Source of the DNA: JAAFHB01 sp942493325
GTDB lineage: Bacteria; Bacteroidota; Bacteroidia; Bacteroidales; Prolixibacteraceae
Direction of reading: 5' to 3'
NCBI GenBank assembly: GCA_942493325.1
Contig: OW818689.1
Coordinates: forward strand, 1,240,001 to 1,304,000
DNA: 64,000 nucleotides
The notes below the pieces were generated by a model that saw only the letters and a program-made list of their open reading frames with translations, was not told the origin of the DNA and did no database searches. Each line of letters begins with the position of its first letter. Within the stretch, counting starts at the first letter, position 1. Positions 27,360-36,171 of this stretch are shown in pieces. The translations under genes and the position numbers were made by a program.

Positions 27360-28754
27360 TTACAAAGGTTTTCTTCGGTGCAAAAACCAGTAAACAGGCA
27401 AACCGGTAAATATAAGTGTGAGTCCGATAATAGCTTCCCGGGGTCGGGTTATTATTGTATTGAAAAATAAAACTAAACAAAATAAAATAAAAATAGCCGG
27501 GACTACGGGGTAACCCCATACTTTATAAGGCCGCGGAGCATCGGGCATTTTGCGGCGTAAAATAAATACTCCCAGGGAAGTGGCTCCATAAAAGAAAAAC
27601 ACGGCAAAGATGATCATATCGGTCAACTGATCGAAGGTCCCCGAAAGTACAAGTACGGAAGCCCAGATTCCCTGTAACAATAACGAATTGGCTGGCGCAT
27701 TTGAGTTATTGAGCGATCCGGCACTGCTGAAAAACAATTGATCTCGTGCCATGGCAAAATATGGTCTGGCACTCCCCAGGATAGTTGCATTTGTGCACCC
27801 CAGTGTACTGAGCAGGATCAGAAACGAAATAAACAAAGCGCCATTCTCTCCCCAGAAAGCTCGTACAGCCTCAATTGCGGCAATCTGATTTCCTGATTGG
27901 TAAATCTGCTCCAGTTGCGGTATGGATAATAACGAAAGATAGGTAACGTTGACCAGCAGGTAAATTGCAATCACAATAAATACACCCATCACAATTCCTT
28001 TGGGGATGATCCGTTTGGCATCTTTCACTTCACCGCCGATAAATCCCACCGTAGCCCAGCCCTGGTATGCCCAAAATGCGGCCAGCATAGCTGTAAAGAA
28101 TGCGGAAAGGGTTACCGGAGTAGTTGAAGTTGGTGCAAAATCGAAACTTTGTGCTTGTATCGACTGCGGACTCGCCAATCCAAAAACAATAATCATAAAG
28201 ATTCCTGCGAATACGAGTAAAAGGACGAGCTTACTTACCCCGGCACCTGTTTTTATCCCCCTCATATTTATAAGGGTGAGCAGGATAATCAGGATGATTG
28301 CTACAAGTTTAACTGCAAAATCGGCAAACGGGAAAAAAACTCCTCCAATTGTAAAATCATGTAGTGAAGGGAGCAGATCCGGCAAATTTACTACGCTGTT
28401 GAGCGATTGTGCAAAAACATAAGCCAACGACGAGATAGCTGCAGTCTGGATTACAGCAAACAGCGACCAACCATAAATAAAAGCAAAAAACCGGTTATAA
28501 ATTTTTTTGTGATAGACAAAATCGCCACCCGTATCAGCTAGCAAACCAGCGACTTCCGCATTACTTAACGCTCCGAATAAGGTAATCAGGCCACCCACAA
28601 TCCAGGCAAGCAAAACCCATCCCGGGGAGTGAAGTTCAGCAGCCATGGGTGCTATTTTTTTAAAAACTCCGGATCCGATGATATTTCCCACCACAACAAC
28701 CAGAACATATCCAAGCCCTAATGTTCTTTCAAATTTTTGATTTTTATTCATCAT
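27360..28754 (-). CDS. APC-superfamily amino-acid permease
   Basis: 464 residues with about twelve hydrophobic helices. The first helix contains the APC substrate-site motif VGNIIGSGVFKKIAP, followed by WIVGGLITLFGALSNAEVAGLLADTGGDFVY, typical of LAT/YfnA-like permeases. Later segments AYQGWATVGFIGGEVKDAKR and LSTLGCTNATILGSARPYFAMARD also fit. These carriers import or exchange neutral amino acids at the inner membrane. Either of two adjacent ATG codons could start it; the first overlaps the stop of a small upstream frame in an ATGA arrangement. Confidence 0.88.
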   Translation of the reverse strand: MMNKNQKFERTLGLGYVLVVVVGNIIGSGVFKKIAPMAAELHSPGWVLLAWIVGGLITLFGALSNAEVAGLLADTGGDFVYHKKIYNRFFAFIYGWSLFAVIQTAAISSLAYVFAQSLNSVVNLPDLLPSLHDFTIGGVFFPFADFAVKLVAIILIILLTLINMRGIKTGAGVSKLVLLLVFAGIFMIIVFGLASPQSIQAQSFDFAPTSTTPVTLSAFFTAMLAAFWAYQGWATVGFIGGEVKDAKRIIPKGIVMGVFIVIAIYLLVNVTYLSLLSIPQLEQIYQSGNQIAAIEAVRAFWGENGALFISFLILLSTLGCTNATILGSARPYFAMARDQLFFSSAGSLNNSNAPANSLLLQGIWASVLVLSGTFDQLTDMIIFAVFFFYGATSLGVFILRRKMPDAPRPYKVWGYPVVPAIFILFCLVLFFNTIITRPREAIIGLTLIFTGLPVYWFLHRRKPL

Positions 28755-28903
28755 TGGTTCGATAGTGGAAACTTAAAGAGCGTGCAACTATTCAGGGAAA
28801 AGTCAACCTTCGTAAAAATAACAAGTATTCCATAACTTGTTGCTTCAATATATTTCTCACAGATTTTGTGATATTCAGAAAGCATCTTTATAGGATCTGC
28901 CAT
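28751..28903 (-). CDS. Possible 50-residue protein overlapping the permease start
   Basis: A small frame, MADPIKMLSEYHKICEKYIE followed by a valine/isoleucine-rich strand and ending LSNQ, is too short for most gene finders. Its TGA overlaps the first ATG of the permease (ATGA), the arrangement used for translational coupling. No relative is recognised and no good ribosome site is visible, so it may be an upstream open reading frame or chance. Confidence 0.28.
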   Translation of the reverse strand: MADPIKMLSEYHKICEKYIEATSYGILVIFTKVDFSLNSCTLFKFPLSNQ

Positions 28904-28978
28904 TTGCTTTATCAGATTTTATTCTCAGGATTAAAAATCAGTGCAGCAAATATAACCATTTTGCCAAAGTCTGTAATG

Positions 28979-30343
28979 TTATCCTATGCAGCCCATCTCC
29001 AAAAGGTATAGTTTCTTCCGTTCGATCCGATAGAAGATAAAAACTACGCATGAGGAGATAAAATCAGAAATCGGACTGGCCAGCCAGATGCCTGTTACTC
29101 CCCAATATTTTGGGAGAATGGTTAGTAATGGCAGCAATACGATGACTTGCCGGAGAAGGGTAAGAAATAAAGAGATTTTAGCTTTTCCGATACTTTGAAA
29201 ATAATTTGAGCAGATTACCTGCCAGCCAACAAATGGGAGCATCATTACAAAAATCCGGAGCCCGTAGATTCCTATGCTGTACAATTGAGGGTCATCGTGA
29301 TTGAACAGACGTATAATTGACCCGGGAAATAATTCGACGATAATAAATGCTGCAATAGCGACAATCGTTCCTACTTTAAGCCCTATATTCCAGGTCTGCC
29401 TGACCCTGCTATAGTTGCCGGCCCCGAAATTATACCCGATTATTGGCTGTGAGGCCATATTGATAGAAACTATTGCCATCACAATTAAGATGGCCACTGA
29501 ATTTATGATACCCATTGCACCAACAGCAACATCCTCCCCGTATCGTATGAGCTGTGTGTTATAAGTCGCCTGAACCAGGCTTCCCGCGATCTGCATTGCA
29601 AACGGAGCCATTCCTATGGTAATAATTTGCCAAATGATTGACCAGTCGAGTTTCATATTCCGGAGTTTAAGCCGAAGTACCGATCTCTTACTCCGAAAAT
29701 GGGACACGACCCAAACCATTAGCACAAACTGCGAAATCACTGTTGCGATGGCTGCACCCTTTACGCCCATATCAAAACCAAAAATAAAAATGGGATCAAG
29801 CACAACATTAATACCTGCACTGATAATCATCGAGTACATGGCATTTCGCGGGCTTCCTTCCGAACGAATGATGTTATTCATCGAAAAACCGACGACCTGG
29901 AAAAGAGATCCCAAAAGTATAATGTTCAGATAATCCTGTGCATACCCAATGGTTTGTTCATTTGCTCCAAAAGAACGGAGCATCGGTGTTTTCACGACAA
30001 ATCCGATTACAGTCACCAGGATACCCACGATGATCATCAGAACAAAACCGTTACCCAGTACCCTTTCAGCAAGGTTAAATTCCTTTTTTCCCATATTAAT
30101 GGATATCCTTACACCAGCGCCAATGCCAATTAACATTCCAAAAGCCGCTACAAGGATCATTATGGGAAAAACGATTGAAAGCCCTGAAAGAGCCATCGCA
30201 CCTACCCCTCTGCCAATAAAAATCCGGTCAACAATATTATATAATGCATTGACAGATATGCCAATAAAGGCAGGCCAAAAAAATTTCCAGATTAATGCAC
30301 CTATATTTTTTTCCCCTAATTCTTCTGATCTTCCTTTATCCAC
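28979..30343 (-). CDS. MATE-family efflux transporter
   Basis: Twelve-helix multidrug/toxin extrusion protein, about 454 residues. Family features: FFWPAFIGISVNALYNIVDRIFIGRGVGAMALSG in the first two helices, and in the second half SINMASQPIIGYNFGAGNYSRVRQTW, the internal repeat of the same element. It resembles the MepA/NorM-like group that exchanges Na+ or H+ for cationic drugs. The start is uncertain: a TTG at 30367 lies inside a perfect -7 box, so the GTG at 30343 is the better guess. The homology begins at ELGEKNIGALIWKF shortly after it. Confidence 0.85.
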   Translation of the reverse strand: MDKGRSEELGEKNIGALIWKFFWPAFIGISVNALYNIVDRIFIGRGVGAMALSGLSIVFPIMILVAAFGMLIGIGAGVRISINMGKKEFNLAERVLGNGFVLMIIVGILVTVIGFVVKTPMLRSFGANEQTIGYAQDYLNIILLGSLFQVVGFSMNNIIRSEGSPRNAMYSMIISAGINVVLDPIFIFGFDMGVKGAAIATVISQFVLMVWVVSHFRSKRSVLRLKLRNMKLDWSIIWQIITIGMAPFAMQIAGSLVQATYNTQLIRYGEDVAVGAMGIINSVAILIVMAIVSINMASQPIIGYNFGAGNYSRVRQTWNIGLKVGTIVAIAAFIIVELFPGSIIRLFNHDDPQLYSIGIYGLRIFVMMLPFVGWQVICSNYFQSIGKAKISLFLTLLRQVIVLLPLLTILPKYWGVTGIWLASPISDFISSCVVFIFYRIERKKLYLLEMGCIG

Positions 30344-30364
30344 CCGGGCGATTTTAACTTGCTG

Positions 30365-30372
30365 CAAAGGTA
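30365..30372 (-). promoter_or_regulatory. Putative -7 box (TACCTTTG) for the MATE gene
   Basis: Exact TAnnTTTG on the minus strand; it places transcription start just upstream of the GTG at 30343 and argues against translation from 30367. No -33 TTG seen. Confidence 0.4.
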
Positions 30373-30492
30373 TTTTAATTTTAGTTTGACCGGTTTATTC
30401 TGACGATCTTTCCGTCCCGAAAATTAAGGTACAGAAAAAATCAGTAAAATTTTCAACACTGTACCTTGACCCAATTTTGGGGAAAAAAATTT

Positions 30493-30500
30493 TACCTTTG
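30493..30500 (+). promoter_or_regulatory. Putative -7 box (TACCTTTG) for the HEAT-repeat gene
   Basis: Exact TAnnTTTG; TTG triplets lie upstream at 30466 and 30477, though the spacing is not ideal. Transcription would start around 30506, just before a structured leader. Confidence 0.45.
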
Positions 30501-30512
30501 TGACAGAATTCT

Positions 30513-30571
30513 CAGGAATCATTTATTATTCGGCCTGTAGCGACAGGCGCAGGGAAATGATGAATATCCTG
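30513..30571 (+). promoter_or_regulatory. Structured 5' leader with nested stems
   Basis: Three nested pairings: outer CAGGA / TCCTG, middle TCATTT / AAATGA, and a perfect apical hairpin GCCTGT-AGCG-ACAGGC. The structure falls between a -7 box and the ATG at 30606 in a leader of about 100 nt. It matches no riboswitch that I recognise. The role is unproven; chance folding is possible. Confidence 0.4.
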
Positions 30572-30605
30572 TGAGGATCTAAAGAATTAATCTTTACTAA
30601 TACGA

Positions 30606-31142
30606 ATGGGAACTGACCTAAAATCAAAGGAAATTATAGCCGGATTAAAATCAACAGACCCCGAAATTGTACTTGAGACGATTGGCAGGTTCAGGGAATC
30701 AGGAAATAGTCTTATTTTGGAAGAATTCATCGAATTATTGCATCAGTCAGAAGACCGTGAAATAAAGAAGAGTCTTTTGAACCTGTTGTCAGAACTAAAA
30801 GATAAAGCGAGTGTAACAATATTAATTGATGCTATTAAAAGTAAGAAATACGCATCAGAACGGGCAGAACTGGTTGCCTGTTGCTGGCAGAATGGTCTCG
30901 GTTACAATGAGTATCTTCCTTTTTTTATCGATCTGGTTATCAATGAGGAGTTTCGTATTGCTTTTGAAGCCTTTACAGTAATCGAAAATATGTATGGCAG
31001 GATAGATGATCAAATAATTGATATTGAAACAACCAAATTGAATAATGCACTAAAAATTGCCAATGACCAAAAGGCATATCTGTTAAACGCATTGCTGGCA
31101 ATTATCGCTGACATCCCTGAAAAACAGGAATATCAGGAATAG
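30606..31142 (+). CDS. HEAT-repeat-like helical protein
   Basis: 178 residues, almost entirely alpha-helical. It has paired-helix units typical of HEAT repeats: DPEIVLETIGRFRESGNSLI, LEEFIELLHQSEDREIKKSL, and LLSELKDKASVTILIDAIKS followed by an acidic, alternating continuation. No signal peptide or catalytic motif. Such proteins usually mediate protein-protein contacts. The gene has its own likely promoter and structured leader. It is 193 bp from the PorP-like gene on the same strand; a functional link is not evident. Confidence 0.7.
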   Translation: MGTDLKSKEIIAGLKSTDPEIVLETIGRFRESGNSLILEEFIELLHQSEDREIKKSLLNLLSELKDKASVTILIDAIKSKKYASERAELVACCWQNGLGYNEYLPFFIDLVINEEFRIAFEAFTVIENMYGRIDDQIIDIETTKLNNALKIANDQKAYLLNALLAIIADIPEKQEYQE

Positions 31143-31395
31143 AATTTTTTTACTTATAAGTTTTACAACCTAAATGAATTCAAACTAAAAAAACCTTTTT
31201 CAAGTGAAACAAGAACACTGTATTTGGGGTACAATCCATTAAGATCTATTGCATGAATAAGAATCCAATTGTTCTCCCAAAATTACAGAATCATCAACAT
31301 TGCACAGGTCAATTAACTAACAACGTTGTTTTCGGATGAAGACAGAAGGAAAAGCGACAGTCAACAACTGCTACAGTCAATGCCAGGAGAATCGT

Positions 31396-32397
31396 ATGCC
31401 AGGTTCAATCAGGACTCATACTATATTTCTCGGTATTCTGCTGCTTATGACTTGCGCATTTCAGACACAAGCCCAGGATCCTGAATTTTCGCAATTTTAT
31501 GCAAATCCTCTTTATTTAAACCCGGCATTTACAGGAACCAGCGCTTATCCGCGTGTAGTGACCAACTACCGGAATCAATGGCCCAAACAAGGGAATACGT
31601 ATGTGACCTATAACATGACGTATGATAAATTTGTGAACAGCATGCGGGGAGGCGTCGGACTTAAAGTCATGTATGACAGAGAATTAAACGGTGTTGTAAA
31701 CAGCATCAATACTTCTTTTTTATACTCGTATCACGTAAAGGCGAGCGACCGGCTGTTTTTTACTATGGCTCTCGAGGGAGGATTTATTTTTAAGCAATTC
31801 AATATCTCCGGATTGATCTTTCCGGGTATGATCGATCAGGGAACAGGGACAATTACAGGAACCTATCCCCTCCCGTTTGAAGACGGACAAAAAATATTTC
31901 CTGACTTCTCATTCGGAATAGCCGGTCAGATGGATGATGTATATTTTGGGATTGCGTTGCATCACCTTACCCGGCCCGATCAGTCGATTATTGAAGGCGA
32001 CCAGGTAGGAAGACTGCCGCTTAAACTGGCGCTTCACGCCGGAGCAAAAGGGCATCGGTTCCACCGGGGATTGTTATCGAAAGAGTTTACATTATCACCC
32101 AATGTGATTTACCGGCAGCAGGGATCCTTTAAACAGATCAATGCAGGTATTTATATGAAGGAGGACTGGCTTACTTTTGGTGGTTGGTACCGCAACAATC
32201 TTTCAATCAGGCCCGATGCATTTATTGCAATGGTTGGATTTCAAAAAGAAAAATTCCAGTTTGGTTATAGCTTCGATTTCTCACTGTCGAATGTAGCGAC
32301 TTACAGCTATGGTTCACATGAACTGTCCATGACCTTCTTCTTTGGTGAATATCATCGCAGACTGTTCAATAACACCATGCTTATACCACAGATGTAG
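31396..32397 (+). CDS. PorP/SprF-family T9SS-associated outer-membrane protein
   Basis: Type IX secretion PorP/SprF family. The ATG at 31396 is preferred over one 60 bp upstream: it has an AGGAGA ribosome site and directly precedes the signal peptide (IFLGILLLMTCAFQTQAQ), giving 333 residues. The diagnostic opening is QDPEFSQFYANPLYLNPAFTGT, followed by NYRNQWP. The remainder is a beta barrel with a C-terminal aromatic region. In Flavobacterium, SprF is required to export the type-B adhesin SprB, and such proteins are often encoded beside their clients. Here the gene ends 16 bp from the first of five convergent type-B adhesin genes, so it is probably their dedicated export or anchoring partner (inference). 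Confidence 0.9.
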   Translation: MPGSIRTHTIFLGILLLMTCAFQTQAQDPEFSQFYANPLYLNPAFTGTSAYPRVVTNYRNQWPKQGNTYVTYNMTYDKFVNSMRGGVGLKVMYDRELNGVVNSINTSFLYSYHVKASDRLFFTMALEGGFIFKQFNISGLIFPGMIDQGTGTITGTYPLPFEDGQKIFPDFSFGIAGQMDDVYFGIALHHLTRPDQSIIEGDQVGRLPLKLALHAGAKGHRFHRGLLSKEFTLSPNVIYRQQGSFKQINAGIYMKEDWLTFGGWYRNNLSIRPDAFIAMVGFQKEKFQFGYSFDFSLSNVATYSYGSHELSMTFFFGEYHRRLFNNTMLIPQM

Positions 32398-32413
32398 GAG
32401 AACCAGATTCATT

Positions 32414-35400
32414 TTAGTAAACAACAGTAACCGTCCCCGTTTGCCGGTGCCGACGTCCCAGAAAATCATTAAAATTCAAAATCCATACATAGGTACCGGC
32501 AGGGGCATATGATCCGTTCGGCATCTGTCCGTTCCATCCATTAATTTCATCCCGGGATTCGAAGACAATGTCGTTCCACCGCGATTGGATGGTTAAATGA
32601 TACCCTTCCGTGGCAACACCGTCAGACCTAAGTTTAAATTCGCGGTCAGCCATATCGGGGGCATTAGGCGAAAATCCTGTCGGGGGAAAAATCCGGTCAA
32701 AGGCAACCAGCAATTGATGTGAAATGGTATCAGAACACTGAAATTCGTTGAATGCCTCCAGTAAAACCTTCCGGTAACCCGTAACCATAAAATAGTGTGA
32801 AGGATCTTTAACATCTGAAGTCGATTCATCGCCGAAATCCCATAGATAGGAAATTGCGCCTGTACTCGAATTTAAAAAATTCACGGTAGGTTTATCATTA
32901 TAAACAATGGAATTATCCAAATCAAAGGCAGCAACCGGATTCGGATAAGTCTTTATAAACGCTTTACGGTTCAAAGTATCGGCACATCCGGTCGTTAATG
33001 ACAACCCGGAAAGAACTACATCATACTGCTGATCGGGCATATCATATGAATGAGCAACCTCAATTCCCGATCCCTGACCTGAGTCACCAAAATCCCAGGT
33101 ATAACTGACCATGTCGATAAGGTCAGCCGTCGTTGCGGTGAATACAGGTTCAAATGGAATACACCCTGCAGTTGAAGAGGAAGTTAGCGAAAAATCAGGT
33201 TTCCGTTTAACCATGACAGTGGCAGTATCACTTTTACAACCATGTTTTGAAGTTACGCTCAACTTTATATTTGCCTGAGGTCTGTTTTTTAAATTAAAAA
33301 TAAATGGACCTTGTTTGGTGTCTGGATTTTGTATAATTTCTTCATTATCAAACTTCCCAAGATCCCAGGTATAGCGATCAGATAGATCCCCGCTTCCCAC
33401 ATAGGAAATTTCATAATTCCCTTTATCAAGGCATTCGGCCGGAAGCGAAGTAAATCCCACAGTGGGAATCGGCGCAACATAAATCATGCTGTCGATTTTA
33501 ACTTCGTTGGTACAACCTTTAATAGTGATTACTTTCAATTTAACAGGATAATAACCGTTATTTTGATAGATATGCGTCGGTTCAGCAGTCGATCCGCTTA
33601 AAATACTTCCATCGCCAAAATCCCAGTCGTAAGTAACCATTTCGGTATTACTGGCCATAAATTTTGTGTTAAATGGCACGCAACCTGAATTGTCTTCAAC
33701 CTGTAACTGAAGATTTGGAATAACTTTAAGATCCCGAAGCGTTTTCTCATTGGGGCAACCCTGATCAGTCAATCTTAATTTCAGATCGCGTCGCTCACGA
33801 TTAATGCCAAGTGGAAAAGTGTACGAGTTGATCCCTGCTCCACGGGTAATTGTATCACCACCAAAAATCCAGATAAATTCTGAGGTGCCGATGTTTGCAT
33901 CACCCACGTAGCTGACATCTAAATTATAACCGTAACATTTTACAGAATCAACTGAGAAATCAACTTTTGGTATTTTACGGAATCCAAATTTTATTACTGA
34001 ATCTGAATAACATGAAAACTCATCTGTGGCCTTAATTTTCAGGTCGTAAGTCCCAAAATCGGGAACCATAACTTCCTTACCGTTTGAAATAAAACCGTCG
34101 CTAAGACGTTGAATCGTAATATTTCCATTGTCTGATATAACGTCCAGAGTAGCTGTTTTATTTCCGCATATCAGCGTATCAAGACGTGAAAAATCCAGCT
34201 TGGGTCTATTGCCAAATGCCACTTTAATTGAATCACTTGCCTTACATCCGTATTTATTGGTTAGCTCAACAGAATAAGTACCAGGTTCCGATACAGTAAT
34301 CTTTTGATCGGTTAAGGAAGTTTTGGGAGTTGTCCATAAATAATTGGTAAATTGATCACTTTCGCCTGCATCAAGAATGATGTTTGCCTGATTGCAACTT
34401 GTGGTATCGTTCCCCAAATTTACGATCATTTTACCAACATGAATATCGGCACTATCTTCCAAAATACAACCGTCGCTTGTAGTGACTTTTACTTTGTACC
34501 ATCCATTAGTAGTTATTTTTATCGACGGGGTGGTTTCCCCCGTACTCCACGAATATGTATCAAATGCATTTCCTGCATTAAGTATCAAAGGTTCAGACCC
34601 ATCGCAATTAACTCCATTCTCACCAACACTACTCCACAAATCAAGCACAATGTCCAGACTAAAACCAACACCGTATCCATAGGATTCATACCCCCCGAAA
34701 CCATATACATAAGCAATAAATCCTTTTCCGGTCTCCATTGATTCTAAAATATGATTACCCTTTGCAATGTTGACCTGTGCATAGGAATAGCCAGTCCCAT
34801 GTAGTGGTAGAAAACTAACCGGTATATTATCCAGAATAATTTTTCCAACAGCATCATTTTTTACTACCACATTAGCAAAATACTTATCTTTAATCTCTTT
34901 CGAGTCATAAGCAACAAAGGCTACCTTTTCACGGGTCTGGTTTACCGGGCTGATAATCACCATAAACGGGTCACCATCACCATGTGTAAATGCTGAGTCA
35001 ACGGTAAGAGAATTACTGTATTGCGCCAGTAGCACGGGTTTATCACTTTCGATCAGCGAAGGTTCATTATACATCAGCATAAACTCGGAATACTGACCTT
35101 TATTCAATAAAACAGAAGGTTTATTGCCAATTCTGATCATTGTATTATCTTCAGCAGCTAAAATCCGGTATGTATCTTTCTCTCTTGACTTAAGCGGAAC
35201 TGCGATAAATTTTCTACCCCATGTTTGCAATGGTGGTATTTGCTCGTACAAATGGTCCCATCCTTCAGAAGCGGAATTAGCTGGAACAGATGTGCAGTAG
35301 GAACCTGAAAATAGTGCTATCGGTTTATTGCTGATAATGTGACTACCCGTTAAATCACCCTGTGCAGGTGCTGTATTTAAGAGATTTTCGGATTGCACCT

Positions 35401-36010
35401 GAAACAACTCACCTTGACTAAGTGTAATAGAAAAAGGAACATTGGCTGGCTGCAACTTATCGGTGATTTTGGTTGGAGTAATCTGAATTACCGTGTTGTC
35501 TTCCGAAGCGACAATCATAAACTCACTGTTTTTTCCCTGAGCATCTCCATTGGGCTGAATCCAACTTAAATGGGTATCATAACACATTGCATAATACTCA
35601 TTACCAAGAGATTCAGTCGGATAAATCACAGCTGCATCTGCTGACGCGGATGCCCAACTGAGCGCATAAACATTCATTGGATTATCCGAAATCAGGTGGA
35701 TTGCCTTATCCTGAATGCTCTCTGAACCGATTGCCTCTACCTTATGCCAGTCAATAGTTATTCTCTTTGGTGTATTAGGAAGAACAATGCCAGTATTGAA
35801 TGGGATTGCCGATTTGCCAATATAAACATCATACTTACATTCGTAAACTGAAGTGACGGTGATGTCCACATAATGCCCGGATCCAAAGTTTCGGCTTTCC
35901 ATAAAACCAAACCAAAAGTCTTTCCCTTCCGTTGATTTTCGACACGGGTTAGTCTGTCCAAAGACTGATATCGCATTTAAGAATAAAAGCAAAAAAATTA
36001 GTCGGGTCAA
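32414..36010 (-). CDS. T9SS type-B adhesin with IgGFc-binding-like N-terminus (paralog 1)
   Basis: 1198-residue secreted protein. The signal peptide ends ISVFGQ (about residue 19). Residues about 24-455 resemble the IgGFc-binding N-terminal domain (KSTEGKDFWFGFMESRNFGS, PPLQTWGRKFIAVPL, YVYGFGGYESYGYGVGF). Next come Ig-like units (LNAGNAFDTYSWSTGETTPS), then three PKD-type domains marked by WDFGD, and a gliding-motility-associated type-B C-terminal domain (AFDRIFPPTGFSPNAPD ... PAGTYVWILNF) for T9SS export. The start is TTG: the ATG of the next paralog aligns with ATT here. It is the last gene in the minus-strand adhesin run and converges with the PorP-like gene. Confidence 0.88.
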   Translation of the reverse strand: MTRLIFLLLFLNAISVFGQTNPCRKSTEGKDFWFGFMESRNFGSGHYVDITVTSVYECKYDVYIGKSAIPFNTGIVLPNTPKRITIDWHKVEAIGSESIQDKAIHLISDNPMNVYALSWASASADAAVIYPTESLGNEYYAMCYDTHLSWIQPNGDAQGKNSEFMIVASEDNTVIQITPTKITDKLQPANVPFSITLSQGELFQVQSENLLNTAPAQGDLTGSHIISNKPIALFSGSYCTSVPANSASEGWDHLYEQIPPLQTWGRKFIAVPLKSREKDTYRILAAEDNTMIRIGNKPSVLLNKGQYSEFMLMYNEPSLIESDKPVLLAQYSNSLTVDSAFTHGDGDPFMVIISPVNQTREKVAFVAYDSKEIKDKYFANVVVKNDAVGKIILDNIPVSFLPLHGTGYSYAQVNIAKGNHILESMETGKGFIAYVYGFGGYESYGYGVGFSLDIVLDLWSSVGENGVNCDGSEPLILNAGNAFDTYSWSTGETTPSIKITTNGWYKVKVTTSDGCILEDSADIHVGKMIVNLGNDTTSCNQANIILDAGESDQFTNYLWTTPKTSLTDQKITVSEPGTYSVELTNKYGCKASDSIKVAFGNRPKLDFSRLDTLICGNKTATLDVISDNGNITIQRLSDGFISNGKEVMVPDFGTYDLKIKATDEFSCYSDSVIKFGFRKIPKVDFSVDSVKCYGYNLDVSYVGDANIGTSEFIWIFGGDTITRGAGINSYTFPLGINRERRDLKLRLTDQGCPNEKTLRDLKVIPNLQLQVEDNSGCVPFNTKFMASNTEMVTYDWDFGDGSILSGSTAEPTHIYQNNGYYPVKLKVITIKGCTNEVKIDSMIYVAPIPTVGFTSLPAECLDKGNYEISYVGSGDLSDRYTWDLGKFDNEEIIQNPDTKQGPFIFNLKNRPQANIKLSVTSKHGCKSDTATVMVKRKPDFSLTSSSTAGCIPFEPVFTATTADLIDMVSYTWDFGDSGQGSGIEVAHSYDMPDQQYDVVLSGLSLTTGCADTLNRKAFIKTYPNPVAAFDLDNSIVYNDKPTVNFLNSSTGAISYLWDFGDESTSDVKDPSHYFMVTGYRKVLLEAFNEFQCSDTISHQLLVAFDRIFPPTGFSPNAPDMADREFKLRSDGVATEGYHLTIQSRWNDIVFESRDEINGWNGQMPNGSYAPAGTYVWILNFNDFLGRRHRQTGTVTVVY

Positions 36011-36171
36011 TTGAATTATGCAATGAATTTGGTGTCGAATATAGTTAATTTTAAATAAAACAAGGATGTATTTTATGTAAAAATTACAGGCCTGTTCAAA
36101 GTTTTTGCAATACCTGATTTTTAACTATTTATCGCCTTGTTATTATCCAATTTACCGAATTCTTTACAATT

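Noticed and set aside
34352..34741. 129-codon plus-strand frame inside adhesin paralog 1
   Set aside because: Shadow of the sense adhesin frame, rich in Cys/Thr/Pro by codon complementarity, without start context.
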